Shown: positions 1 through 9,235, numbered from the stretch's first letter. The stretch: 38,248 nt of DNA from Candidatus Hodarchaeota archaeon (GCA_016840285.1 JAEOSR010000099.1:1-38248), one strand, 5' to 3'. Translations and numbers: made by a program. Notes: generated from the letters alone by a model not told the origin.

Positions 1-621
1 GTAGCAAACGTCACAGCTTATTCTCCACCAGAAGCTGAAGTGATTGGTACGGGTCCTTACAAGTTGGATGCTTGGATACCTGGTGAGCATCTCTCCCTTC
101 TTCGACACGAAGATTGGCGCTGGAGTATTCATGAAGTCCCTGTTCTGACAACTTCTACGGATTCAAAAACATCTTCCACCAGTCTTTCCTCAATCCACTC
201 TCCTAACTCATCTACCCAACTTGATACCTCTTTTCTGTCTGTCCTTCAGATTTTTGAGCTAGGAACCATCTTGTTCTTTGTGGCCATTGTCTCTGGTACT
301 TCTATTTATTATGTTAGAAGGCAGTATATCACACGAAGAATCTATTGGGAACAACATTCTCAACTGATTCAGTTGATCGATCAACTAACTATTTCCAATC
401 TAGAAGCAACGATTGCTACTGATTCCAACGATTCCTCCTCTGGTCCCCTCGGATTTCCACAACATTTGCAACTGTCCGAACCTCTTAACCGTGAAGTGAT
501 TGAACAAGAATACTATTCTCTCCGTGAAAGAATCTTGAATGGAGATCCTAATAATCTTCAGAAACTTACGAAGCTACTCACCCAAGCGGAGGAATTACTG
601 AAAGGTAACCAGGAACTTTGA
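1..621 (+). CDS. 3' part of a membrane-anchored solute-binding-protein-like gene (partial)
   Basis: The reading frame is open from base 1, so the gene begins outside the window. The first visible residues contain GTGPYKL followed by W-x-PGE and an aromatic-rich RHEDWRW, the typical core motif of family-5 (oligopeptide/dipeptide) ABC solute-binding proteins. In that family the motif sits in the first half and some 300 residues follow. Here it passes at once into a Ser/Thr-rich linker, one transmembrane helix (about 215-310 nt, ending in YYVRRQ) and a roughly 90-residue charged helical, presumably cytoplasmic tail. That points either to an internally shortened binding protein or to a different receptor using one lobe. 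An external sensor or transporter component is likely; the ligand is unknown. A hydrophobic ORF overlaps its stop codon. Confidence 0.6.
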   Translation, partial: VANVTAYSPPEAEVIGTGPYKLDAWIPGEHLSLLRHEDWRWSIHEVPVLTTSTDSKTSSTSLSSIHSPNSSTQLDTSFLSVLQIFELGTILFFVAIVSGTSIYYVRRQYITRRIYWEQHSQLIQLIDQLTISNLEATIATDSNDSSSGPLGFPQHLQLSEPLNREVIEQEYYSLRERILNGDPNNLQKLTKLLTQAEELLKGNQEL

Positions 622-755
622 TTGCTATTCTCTCTTTCAATTTAGGGATTCTCATACTATTGATCCTTGGTAATACGTCTCACATCTTATTGGCGGAATG
701 GATGGGAACAGACTATATGTTCAGGATCTTATTAATTGTAAGTCGCTTCAATTGA
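618..755 (+). pseudogene. Short hydrophobic ORF overlapping the upstream stop, possibly a truncated membrane protein
   Basis: A TTG start overlaps the TGA of the binding-protein-like ORF (TTGA arrangement), which suggests translational coupling. The 45 codons encode a strongly hydrophobic helix (LGILILLILG) and then stop just as the sequence becomes the 3' end of an opposite-strand hydrolase remnant (732 onward). The position behind a binding protein makes a truncated ABC permease conceivable, but the peptide is too short to assign. It could also be chance. Confidence 0.25.
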
Positions 756-878
756 TTTCCTTTTACTCCTTGATTTTCTCTCAATCCAGTCTTTCATTAC
801 TTCTAGCGCTAATTTCATGTTTCCAACTTGACAATGTAATTCTGCGTGTTCATCTTTGGTGAAGAGTATCTTCCTGCA
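732..878 (-). pseudogene. C-terminal remnant of an alpha/beta hydrolase
   Basis: Reading leftwards, the frame gives LFTKDEHAELHCQVGN, then an amphipathic helix ending in MKDWIERK, and a TAA stop at 734-732. A small-acid-rich segment followed by HCQ-x-GN and a helix ending in DW is the catalytic-histidine tail of dipeptidyl-aminopeptidase / pseudooxynicotine-hydrolase-type alpha/beta hydrolases. Upstream (right) of about 878 the similarity ends, so nucleophile and core are gone. It abuts an Alba remnant on the opposite strand; both have lost their 5' ends at nearly the same point. The family call rests on about 35 residues. Confidence 0.5.
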
Positions 879-887
879 ACGGATTAA

Positions 888-1118
888 ACCTCCCCTAAAG
901 CGAATACAAAAAGTAGAGTAGGAAACACATCAATCAAAGTGAAAGCACATGGACGAGCAATAAGTCGCACTGTCGACGTAGCAGAAATCTTGTGTAAGCG
1001 ATTTATGAAGGATTTAGTTGAGATCACAGACATTGAAATAAACACAGAACAATTAGAAAACAAGGAAGGAAATGTATTGAACCTCAGTGCGATCGAAATC
1101 ACTTTCAGTAAGATTTAG
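888..1118 (+). pseudogene. Alba-family chromatin protein, N-terminally truncated
   Basis: The frame between the TAA at 885 and the TAG at 1116 encodes KVKAHGRAISRTVDVAEI, then KRF, VEITDIEI and a final LNLSAIEITFSK. This is the strand-helix-strand core and tail of archaeal Alba: (I/V)KARGRAIS-x-AVD, N/KRF, the extended beta hairpin, and IEI at the end. The family's first 20-25 residues (the stretch resembling VGNKP-x-MNYV) are missing, and no ATG lies in frame. A GTG at 939 would start after strand 2 and give 59 residues, too short for the fold. Alba binds DNA and RNA in archaea, so this fragment is the strongest domain-level marker in the window. It is probably a relic of a second Alba copy. 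Confidence 0.75.
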
Positions 1119-1420
1119 AGTTTTCTAATCATAAATTCAATCAAGAACTCACTGACATAATTTTTAGTAAAATAATACTTACTTTTTTCATTGTGGTGAA
1201 CTCTGGTATCGAAATATTGACAATGGACAAGGTAGACTGTGAATAATTAACGTTAGAAGTTGAAAACTGTTTGAAACCATGGTCTAAAGGCATTTCCCCC
1301 TTCGCAGGTGTTATTCGTTCAAATGCTGTTGATTGAGTCTGCTTATTGCGAAGAACTTAAATTCAGGAAGGATATATGATAAATATTTTCATGGTATTTT
1401 GGTTAACATGATCGAGGTTC
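1119..1420. other. Intergenic region upstream of the CLCA-like gene
   Basis: About 300 bases without a convincing ORF. It must hold the promoter of the surface-protein gene at 1421. A GAGG at about 1414-1417 is the likely ribosome binding site for the GTG at 1421. No strong TATA-like box stands out close to the start. Confidence 0.4.
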
Positions 1421-4400
1421 GTGTCTGAGATGAGTTTTCCGTCCAAACTGCTGATAGGTATGTTAATGGTAATTGTTATTTCTACTAGCGGAGTAATGGG
1501 TGGTGTGGCCAGCTGGCAAATCTATTATACGCCCCAAGGGAATTTTCAGATCCACTATATTCCACTAGATAGTGGGTTTCTGGAACATGAAGTGTCACTC
1601 AGCCAAGTCGAAATTTTTGGAGCCATCATCGAAGATGTCCGAGACAAGGTTCTTCAATGGAATTTTGATAACCCTGAGAGAAATTCACGAACATGGATAG
1701 GTATTCAGGATCAGGGAGGTATTAATGCCCGAGGGGGGATACAAGCGGGTCATGGAAAAATGTCGTTCGACCCATTCTTCCTCGGAGAAGCTGACGTCAA
1801 TTTGGGTCGAAGTGCATCGATCTTTGAACAGTATGCAATTGCGGTTCATGAGTATCTGCATGTCATTCAGTTCATGTATCCTGGGAGCGTTGGGCCACAG
1901 TGGGTTTATGAGGGTCAGGCCAGAATGTTACAAGACAAAATCTATACAATCTGCGATACAGACGACACATTTGGATGGGCTAATTATTACGGGGAAGTAC
2001 AAGGTTATCTTGAGAATCCTGTCAGAAATTTATTCCAAGATGGAGTATACGATTTAGCATTATTTTGGAATTATGTGACGGAACAATTTGGACAATATCA
2101 AGTAGAACCTGGCCGAGGAGTTGATGCTCTTTATCACTTCTGGGAAGCTGCTCAGGCAGCAGGAGGATGCACTGACGCCTTTTATATCTTTGAACAGATG
2201 TTGGACCGACTTGGATATACAAGTTGGGATCTTGTTGACGTTTTCACTGCTTTTATTGTAGCGAATTATGCTAAGGACTTAGAATGGGGATCCCCATCAA
2301 ATTACTTTTACATGGATGAGCTACAAACCCCTGGGAGTTATCCTTCTGTTCCACTTCAAATTAATAGTACCTTATCCTATGGCGGGACTGAATCGGATAT
2401 CGATATGATTCCCACCCCGTGGTCCCCCAAGTACTATCGAGTAGTCCCAATTGTTCGTGGGGCTCGTTCTCCAATATTTGTTGATGTGACCCAAACCACA
2501 AATGAAGATCTATTCGTTAAACTACTTATTATTAACAACAACAATCTAGTAGGACACTATACCCAAAAACGTACAAAGCAATTCTCGCAAAGTGTTATGG
2601 TGAAGCCTGGGGATGAGCTTGTTTTGATTGTCTCAACACTAGAGGATACAAGTCCTGATGCAGTCAACTATCAGTATACGTTCGCGTCTATTGGATCTGG
2701 TCTGACTGTTAATATCCAATCGCCCCGATCCCGTTTTGACAATCTTGAGGCGTATGTAGGACCCTATTACGATCCAGGAAAACTAATAATAATCACAGAA
2801 GTCCTCTCCAATTGGCATACAATCCCCAATATTGGTAAAGATGATTTTCAAGTTAAAATAGGAGGAATTGACGCGAGGGTTGTAAGTTGCACAAATGTCT
2901 ATGGATTGTATTATCTGGAAGTGGAAGCTCCAGTCCAATCCTACTGGAATGTTTACAATCTAACGCTAACATATGGCAGCGCAATGGATTTCGAAGATCA
3001 AGCGGTCGCGTATGACACTCGAACCCCAGATAATATGCTTGTCATCGACCGTTCTGGAAGCATGATGTGGAATGAAAAACTTGATGCTGCCCTCGCAGCT
3101 GCTCGATTGTTCGTGAATTCGTTTTACAATCGATGCCAAGTCGGTGTGGTAAGCTTTGATGATGATGCTACTATCCATGCCAACTTAAAACCAGTTGAAC
3201 AATCTCGAGATTATCTTATTTCCCAAATTAATAGTATCACACCAGGGGGGATGACTTCTATTGGAGATGGCCTATTTTATGCCCAAAATGAAATTGCTCT
3301 ATATGGTAATAATACTTTTACTGACGATCATATAATCATTCTGACGGATGGTCAAGAAAATGCCGAGCGATATTTAGCCGATGTCGCCCATTTAATTACG
3401 AATAACCTTACTCAAATCCATGCAATTTTATTAGGAATTGACACCCAATCGGCGGATTTACAAGAACTCGCGTACATGACTAGGGGATCAATACATTTTG
3501 CGTTTGATCCTGCATCAGGCACATTAGCCTCTGATTTAGCAGATATTTATAGATCTATTGCAGAAAAAACAACTAAAGAACAACGAGTCTATTCAAACTC
3601 AAGAGAGCTTAAAGGAACTGATTGGAATATAGAGGAATCATTTTATCTTGATCAAGCAAAAAAAGCAACAATAGCCTTGAACTACAAAGCAGAAGCCCCT
3701 TTCATTGGTCAACCAGTGGTACTTCAGACACCTGGTGGAACAAATATATCAGCAACATTTGCTACAGGCAAACAAGAAACTACAAACTACTATGGTCATT
3801 ATGTGTGGATTCTAGACCACCCCATTGCAGGAACATACAAAATAATTGTTGAAGGAGGGTCAGGAGGCGTTGAATATTTCACTGAAGCTTCTGTTGAGGG
3901 CCCCGTCTCCATGAGTCTCTATTTTCCCCTCCCAGATCGTCGGTCACTAAAAGAACCAAGTCTGAGAGTGACGGGGTGCGAGTTTCCGATTCTAGCAACG
4001 CTCGCTGATGATGCTCCGATTGTAGACGCTACTATTTTTGCAAACATAACAACAGGTACAAGTTATACTGATTACGAGTCGTGGAGACTCAAGCTATATG
4101 ACGATGGACAGCATGGGGATGGATTACCTGCTGATGGAGTTTATGGAAATTGGTTTACGCGAACGATGAAACCTGGGACTTATTCCGTGAAGATCCAAGC
4201 CACAGGTCATTCGTCCATCGCAGGGGATTTCACTCGAGAAACAAATCAGGCATTTCATCTTATCCCAGACGAGGATTTAGACAAAGATGGATTACCAGAC
4301 GGATGGGAAATACGTTATGGGATGAACATACAAACCGCTGTAGGTAAAGATGGAGCAAAAGGTGATCAAGATCTTGATAGATTAGAAAATATTGATGAAC

Positions 4401-5242
4401 TGATATACGGAACCAGTCCAATCCGTGCAGACACAGATCGAGGAGGAGAAAGTGACTTCTCTGAGGTAAATAATAACCGTGATCCCTATTATACTGAAGA
4501 TGATCATCTCATCCCACCAAACTTTCTAACAATTTCTGGAAACCAGAATGTTACCATAAAATTCCAGGCACGACCCGGGGTTGTCGAATTTAAGCTTTAT
4601 CGTACCAATAACATCAGTAAGAACTTTGTGCTAATAGATGATTCGATTGACGCTGGTACACTCGAATTTATTGACACTGGTTTAACTAATGGTGAGATCT
4701 ATTACTATCGAATGGTTGCTGTAAATACAGAAGGCGCCGAAAGTGGGTTTAGTCCCATTATGAGAGCTACTCCTAATATTGATACAATTCGACCTACTGC
4801 ATTTGTATTTATCAACAATGGGGATCAATATACCAATAATCCAACAGTAACCTTAACAATGATCACCAATGAAACAGATATCAGCTACATGCGAGTTTCG
4901 CAAACATCGTCTTTCGATGGGACCCCATGGGTGCCTTTCCAAAAATCTATAATGTTCACACTAGCAGATTTAGGACCACAATTTGTATTTGTTGAGTTCA
5001 AAGACACTATTGGTAATATAGGAGGGGATGACCGTGGAGTATATGCTTATGATGGCATAATTGTCGATTTCGATTATGTACCACCAAGCTCGTCCAGCAC
5101 TTCGAGTACATCTACACACGATTCGACTGCTAGTACGAGCAGTACAGCTGATACTACATATTGGTATTTTTTTGATGTTGTCATATTTGGGGCAATTGTA
5201 CTCCCAATTATCCTCTATAGGAAAAAAAAGGCAATCAAATAG
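1421..5242 (+). CDS. CLCA-like surface protein: zinc-metalloprotease-like domain, VWA, Ca-binding-like repeats, Fn3, C-terminal anchor
   Basis: 1273 residues. A signal peptide (about 8-30) leads to a protease-like domain with HEYLH at 143-147 and a candidate third zinc ligand in W-V-Y-E164-G, as in gluzincins. A VWA domain spans about 538-715 with an intact MIDAS (D543-x-S545-x-S547, T612, D643). A beta-sandwich region follows, including DDGQHGDGLPADGVYG (894-909), very like the DDGxGADxxxxDGxYS segment of CLCA proteins. Next come Asp-rich calcium-binding-like repeats (about 950-1012), an Fn3 domain (about 1033-1116), a Ser/Thr-rich stalk and a membrane anchor ending in RKKK. Protease-VWA-beta-Fn3 is the order in animal CLCA proteins, which self-cleave. 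Extracellular adhesion or processing is inferred. ATG at 1430 is an alternative start. A decayed paralogue lies at 22698-23296. Confidence 0.8.
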   Translation: MSEMSFPSKLLIGMLMVIVISTSGVMGGVASWQIYYTPQGNFQIHYIPLDSGFLEHEVSLSQVEIFGAIIEDVRDKVLQWNFDNPERNSRTWIGIQDQGGINARGGIQAGHGKMSFDPFFLGEADVNLGRSASIFEQYAIAVHEYLHVIQFMYPGSVGPQWVYEGQARMLQDKIYTICDTDDTFGWANYYGEVQGYLENPVRNLFQDGVYDLALFWNYVTEQFGQYQVEPGRGVDALYHFWEAAQAAGGCTDAFYIFEQMLDRLGYTSWDLVDVFTAFIVANYAKDLEWGSPSNYFYMDELQTPGSYPSVPLQINSTLSYGGTESDIDMIPTPWSPKYYRVVPIVRGARSPIFVDVTQTTNEDLFVKLLIINNNNLVGHYTQKRTKQFSQSVMVKPGDELVLIVSTLEDTSPDAVNYQYTFASIGSGLTVNIQSPRSRFDNLEAYVGPYYDPGKLIIITEVLSNWHTIPNIGKDDFQVKIGGIDARVVSCTNVYGLYYLEVEAPVQSYWNVYNLTLTYGSAMDFEDQAVAYDTRTPDNMLVIDRSGSMMWNEKLDAALAAARLFVNSFYNRCQVGVVSFDDDATIHANLKPVEQSRDYLISQINSITPGGMTSIGDGLFYAQNEIALYGNNTFTDDHIIILTDGQENAERYLADVAHLITNNLTQIHAILLGIDTQSADLQELAYMTRGSIHFAFDPASGTLASDLADIYRSIAEKTTKEQRVYSNSRELKGTDWNIEESFYLDQAKKATIALNYKAEAPFIGQPVVLQTPGGTNISATFATGKQETTNYYGHYVWILDHPIAGTYKIIVEGGSGGVEYFTEASVEGPVSMSLYFPLPDRRSLKEPSLRVTGCEFPILATLADDAPIVDATIFANITTGTSYTDYESWRLKLYDDGQHGDGLPADGVYGNWFTRTMKPGTYSVKIQATGHSSIAGDFTRETNQAFHLIPDEDLDKDGLPDGWEIRYGMNIQTAVGKDGAKGDQDLDRLENIDELIYGTSPIRADTDRGGESDFSEVNNNRDPYYTEDDHLIPPNFLTISGNQNVTIKFQARPGVVEFKLYRTNNISKNFVLIDDSIDAGTLEFIDTGLTNGEIYYYRMVAVNTEGAESGFSPIMRATPNIDTIRPTAFVFINNGDQYTNNPTVTLTMITNETDISYMRVSQTSSFDGTPWVPFQKSIMFTLADLGPQFVFVEFKDTIGNIGGDDRGVYAYDGIIVDFDYVPPSSSSTSSTSTHDSTASTSSTADTTYWYFFDVVIFGAIVLPIILYRKKKAIK

Positions 5243-5775
5243 TACTCGATTCAATTTCCTGACATTGTTTCCACGGATACGATTACTGGTGGTGATGGAT
5301 TTCACTTTCACGATTGGCGAACAAACCACATTATAAAAATAGCAAAGAAGTATAAACAGGAGAAATTAATGCTTCCAAGTTCTTGATGAAAAAATATTAA
5401 GCTAGATGAACTATCAAGAAGCAAAAAAGCTAGGAATTCCTTATTTTAGATTGTGAGGGTGTAATGTGCCCAGATTTCTAACAAGAGCTAAGGGGAGATG
5501 AAATCAAAATTCTATCACATTTAACCCAGTTATAAGTAATGTTAATTTAACTTCGTAGACAAGTAATGAAGATGTACAAAAAATAGAACAGCCGTTCTAA
5601 AAACTAAAACACTTCGTACTATTTATTAGACTGAGTGTACTAATTTATTTCTCATAATTCATTATCTTTCGACTTGCAGACACCTATAGACTTATAAAAA
5701 TAAATTTTTATGATTCTAAACATAGGAAAAGATGTCACATCCGAAAATTTGGATAATAAAGTGAGATGAAACTCA
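5243..5775. other. Intergenic region with a small hairpin
   Basis: About 530 bases with no gene I can support. A stem-loop TAGAAC-AGCC-GTTCTA lies at about 5585-5600. A 15-codon ORF near 5406 (MNYQEAKKLGIPYFRL) looks protein-like but ends in TGA and is not assignable; it may be another relic. The 3' part is very AT-rich and probably carries the promoter of the gene at 5776. Confidence 0.35.
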
Positions 5776-6417
5776 ATGAAGATACTCAGTAGAGTACAAG
5801 CGGTAATTTTTGCCATAAGTGGATATTTAATTCTATTAGTTCAGCAAATTCCAGGAATCTGGGTATGGGTACCTCTCATGGCCGCTCCTGTAATTCTTTT
5901 ATTGGGTGCCATGGTTTCCAACCTCCCAACCAGCATCATTGAAGCTTATTCGAGTCTCTTCAACTTTAATGAGGTATTCTTCGGAAAAATCGTAATTATA
6001 ATCAGTGTGGTATTGATCATTTATTCCATTGCTTCTCTCAGGGTAAAAAAGAAACAGGGATTAGTCACTTCTGGTCCATATCGCTTTATAAGACACCCCC
6101 AATATACTGGTTTTCTACTTTTGACAATTGGCTTAACAGGTTGGAGTTATTTTTCTATTACTAACTTTTTTGGCATGAGTTGGCTTTCAGCGGAAGGAAC
6201 AATAGCACTATGGTACTTAGAACTACTAGCTTATATTATTCTGGCACTTATAGAAGATGAGTACCTATTGAAAAAATTTGGTACTGACTATGCTAGTTAT
6301 AAAAGCAAAACTCCATTATTCGTCCCATTTCTAAAGGGTAAGAAATTTGATACTCTAATTTCAATGATTACTTTTAGTGTCATTCTCTTTGTAGTGATTC
6401 AATTCCCTTTAATATGA
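5776..6417 (+). CDS. Isoprenylcysteine/phospholipid methyltransferase-family membrane protein
   Basis: 213 residues with about five hydrophobic segments. The diagnostic block is GLVTSGPYRFIRHPQYTG at about 96-113, the SAM-binding GPY-x-x-xRHP-x-Y-x-G motif of the ICMT/PEMT superfamily, followed by a late helix and EDEYLLKKFGTDYASYK, the usual E-E-x-x-L-x-x-x-F-G-x-x-Y-x-x-Y tail. Members transfer a methyl group from SAM to membrane-bound substrates such as prenylcysteine or phosphatidylethanolamine; the substrate cannot be read here. It is first in a same-strand trio with an acyltransferase and an esterase, which favours a lipid substrate. A second family member lies at 36544 and a remnant at 30218. 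Confidence 0.8.
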   Translation: MKILSRVQAVIFAISGYLILLVQQIPGIWVWVPLMAAPVILLLGAMVSNLPTSIIEAYSSLFNFNEVFFGKIVIIISVVLIIYSIASLRVKKKQGLVTSGPYRFIRHPQYTGFLLLTIGLTGWSYFSITNFFGMSWLSAEGTIALWYLELLAYIILALIEDEYLLKKFGTDYASYKSKTPLFVPFLKGKKFDTLISMITFSVILFVVIQFPLI

Positions 6418-6530
6418 TACATATCTCTTAGCTTCTTAGTGAAAGGAAAAAAGAGAAAGAAGATATTAATAATATTAAAGATTCTTATCCTAGTTGCTAG
6501 AAACTAGTTTTATTAGATAAGAGGCTACAA

Positions 6531-7445
6531 ATGAACCTTCTTCCTCCAAAAACTACCCCACAGTCGTGGTCACTTCTACACAGGTCATTCTATCAATTTG
6601 TCAAGCTAATACTGCCGCGAATTATGCGCCTATACTTTAGATTTGAAGTTAATATGGTCGAAAACACGAAAAGATTTCCTGAAGGAACCGCAGTTATTTA
6701 TTGTTTTAATCACAGATCTCATTTAGATACCTTTATTTTTGCAAGTGCATTAGTGTACCCCTTTGGAAATCGAACTTCATGTGGATTAATGGCAAGTGGA
6801 AAAGCAATGGAACAAAAATTCTTTGGCTTACTGAAATATCTTGGCGCTTTTCCAGTCTATTCACAAAATCCAGAACCTGCTCTCGATTATGCTACTAAAC
6901 TCCTAAAAGAAAAATTAGCAGTACTCATAGCTCCACAAGGGAAAAGAATTCCTAGCAACCCATTACACGACTATCATCACCTGATTCAAGAAGCAAAATC
7001 AGGAGTTGGACGATTAATTTTAAGATTCAACGGACGGATCCCTGTGGTGCCAATGTACATTCATGGCTCTCACGAAGCACTAAGTTACGGAAAAATTGTC
7101 CCCAAATTCAAATCATTTATTTCAATCTCCTTTTGTAAACCGCTTTTTTTCACTAAATACAAACGGAAAGAAGGATGGAGTGAATCAAACCCATCTTTTT
7201 ATTCGACAGCTTACAAGATCAGTACCCAAATAATGGCAAGTATTAGAGACCAAATGATAATCCAAGAAAGATACTTCTTTGAAATTATTAGAAAAAAGAT
7301 TAAAACGCCATTGGAGAAGTTAACTATTTCCCCTGACTCTCATCTAAAGACTAATAGATTTTTCTCCAAATTATTACACTTTCATCCAGACGAGTTAAAA
7401 AATTTGATAGAAAGGGCCCCTGAAATTCTAGCAAAACAATTATAG
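6531..7445 (+). CDS. PlsC-like glycerolipid acyltransferase (LPLAT family)
   Basis: 304 residues. Motif I is FNHRSHLD (H61-x4-D66), the catalytic H-x4-D of 1-acylglycerol-3-phosphate acyltransferases. APQGKRIPSNP (about 143-153) occupies the place of the EGTRS substrate-binding motif, with Q for E, and VVPMYIHGS (about 175-183) matches motif IV. The enzymes move an acyl chain to a glycerol-phosphate or related hydroxyl at the membrane. A candidate acyl-ester enzyme is notable in an archaeon, whose core lipids are ethers. It lies 113 bp after the methyltransferase and 53 bp before the esterase, on the same strand. The divergent second motif leaves the acceptor open. Confidence 0.8.
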   Translation: MNLLPPKTTPQSWSLLHRSFYQFVKLILPRIMRLYFRFEVNMVENTKRFPEGTAVIYCFNHRSHLDTFIFASALVYPFGNRTSCGLMASGKAMEQKFFGLLKYLGAFPVYSQNPEPALDYATKLLKEKLAVLIAPQGKRIPSNPLHDYHHLIQEAKSGVGRLILRFNGRIPVVPMYIHGSHEALSYGKIVPKFKSFISISFCKPLFFTKYKRKEGWSESNPSFYSTAYKISTQIMASIRDQMIIQERYFFEIIRKKIKTPLEKLTISPDSHLKTNRFFSKLLHFHPDELKNLIERAPEILAKQL

Positions 7446-7498
7446 AATGAGTTAAAATTACCTTTTGTTTGTAGAGAAGTAATATCTGATGTGAAATC

Positions 7499-9235
7499 AT
7501 GTCATTAAGGATGAAACTAGTTTATTTATTTGTTCCTTTTATTAGATTGAATAACATACTAAAAAGGGCTGTATCACCACATATTAACCGTTTGTTTGAA
7601 CCGAAACCAGCTGATACTACTTTCAAGGTCGGTAAATGGAATAATGAGGCAACAGTCCAAACAAAGTATGGTAAAATATCAGGTTTTTCAGATAAAAATT
7701 CTTGGTGTTGGAAGGGAATTCCCTATGCAACTCCTCCAGTAGGGGCACTCCGTTGGAAAGCACCACTTGATCCCATTCCTTGGATCGGAACACGCAAAAC
7801 AAGAAAATTTGGGAATTCCGCCGCCCAAATAATGCCCATAATGGGCCCAACTGGTTCAGAGGACTGTCTTTACCTCAATATTTGGCGCCCAAAAGGTTCA
7901 GGGATGAAGTTATCAGTTTATCTGTATATCCATGGAGGAGGGAACTCAATAGGAACATCTGCAACAGTCGACTATTATGGGAATGCGGTGACTGAGAAGT
8001 CAAACTTAATGTATATCTCAGTTAATTACCGACTTGGAGCAATGGGTTGGTTCATGCACCCTGCAGTAACAGGTAGTGGTTCTCCTGAAGACCAAAGTGG
8101 GAATTTTAGTACTCTTGATCTAATCAAATCCTTAGAGTGGGTACAAGACAACATAAAAGCATTTGGTGGTGATCCTGACAACGTTACTATTGCAGGTGAA
8201 TCTGGCGGTGCCTTTAATGTGCTTTCACTCCTTATTTCTCCGGCTGCAAAAGGACTCTTCCATCGTGCTATCTCCGAAAGTGGATTATCTCTTATTTGGA
8301 GTCCTGATACTGCAGAAGCTCAAAGTAACAATCTTCTTGTAAATCTCCTTATTAAAGATCGTACAGCAAAAGATCAAGAAGAGGCAGAGCAAATTATGAA
8401 CAAGATGTCGGAAAAGGAGATTAATGATTACCTTCGTTCAAAATCTGCGTTTGAAATCACGAAAAGCATCCCCACTAGGGATTTTGGGATGGCAGAATGG
8501 AGAACTATATTCACCGATGGTGCAGTAATACCAAAAGAGGGGTACGGTGTGTTTTCATCTGGAGAATGGGCAAATAAGGTACCACTAATTATTGGTTGTA
8601 CCAAGGACGAGCTAAAACTTTTTGGTTATTTTAGAAAAGATCCCCCACGGAGTAGCAGAGAGTATGATTTGATTTGGGGTTATCGTTCCCTACTATGGCG
8701 TGTGAGTGGTCTTGATTCCATAGTAAGTCAGATGAACTCAAAGATAAAGGTACCTATCTATGCGTACCGATTTGATTGGGGGAGCCCAGATAGTAATGGT
8801 TTGAGTGTTCTTCCAGGAAACATGGGTCGAGACTTGGGTGCTCACCACGCTGCAGAAATTCCTTTCTTCTTAGGGATGGGATTGGGGGCAATATCTATGA
8901 TGATAGGAAAAACCCATACTTTACAAAATCAACCTGGACGTGAAAGACTGACTGACTTATGTATGAGGTATCTCGCGAATTTTGCGCAAACAGGAAATCC
9001 AAACGGAGAGAACCTACCTCATTGGCCTCCTTGGAATAGTAATGAAGAAAAAGAAAAGATTCTTGTCCTTGACGCAGGATTTGACGATATACGGCTTTCG
9101 TACTTAAAGGATATAGTCACAGTTCAAAGTGTTCTAGATCTCATTAATTCTGAACTCAAGGAACCAGAACTGGGAATTATTCTATCGTTTCTCGATGATA
9201 TTATCCCCTTCGGTATTAATGAATCTGAACTATGA
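7499..9235 (+). CDS. Type-B carboxylesterase
   Basis: 578 residues, the usual length. Family signatures are in order: EDCLYLNIW (121-129), an oxyanion HGGG (145-148), FGGDPDNVTIAGESGGA (222-238) with nucleophile S235, GCTKDE with candidate acid E371, and GAHHAAEIPFF with base H450 before E453. The catalytic triad is therefore complete. A hydrophobic N-terminus (LVYLFVPFI) may act as an uncleaved membrane anchor. It hydrolyses carboxylic esters; the substrate is unknown. Position 53 bp behind the acyltransferase suggests ester chemistry on the same lipid pool. Type-B esterases are commoner in bacteria and eukaryotes, so acquisition by transfer is plausible. Confidence 0.88.
   Translation: MSLRMKLVYLFVPFIRLNNILKRAVSPHINRLFEPKPADTTFKVGKWNNEATVQTKYGKISGFSDKNSWCWKGIPYATPPVGALRWKAPLDPIPWIGTRKTRKFGNSAAQIMPIMGPTGSEDCLYLNIWRPKGSGMKLSVYLYIHGGGNSIGTSATVDYYGNAVTEKSNLMYISVNYRLGAMGWFMHPAVTGSGSPEDQSGNFSTLDLIKSLEWVQDNIKAFGGDPDNVTIAGESGGAFNVLSLLISPAAKGLFHRAISESGLSLIWSPDTAEAQSNNLLVNLLIKDRTAKDQEEAEQIMNKMSEKEINDYLRSKSAFEITKSIPTRDFGMAEWRTIFTDGAVIPKEGYGVFSSGEWANKVPLIIGCTKDELKLFGYFRKDPPRSSREYDLIWGYRSLLWRVSGLDSIVSQMNSKIKVPIYAYRFDWGSPDSNGLSVLPGNMGRDLGAHHAAEIPFFLGMGLGAISMMIGKTHTLQNQPGRERLTDLCMRYLANFAQTGNPNGENLPHWPPWNSNEEKEKILVLDAGFDDIRLSYLKDIVTVQSVLDLINSELKEPELGIILSFLDDIIPFGINESEL

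Noticed and set aside
884..1102. Leftward 72-residue ORF
   Set aside because: It is the antisense of the clear Alba remnant and has no protein-like pattern.
4970..5336. ORFs on both strands over the end of the CLCA-like gene
   Set aside because: They shadow its coding sequence and Ser/Thr-rich stalk; no ribosome binding sites or motifs.
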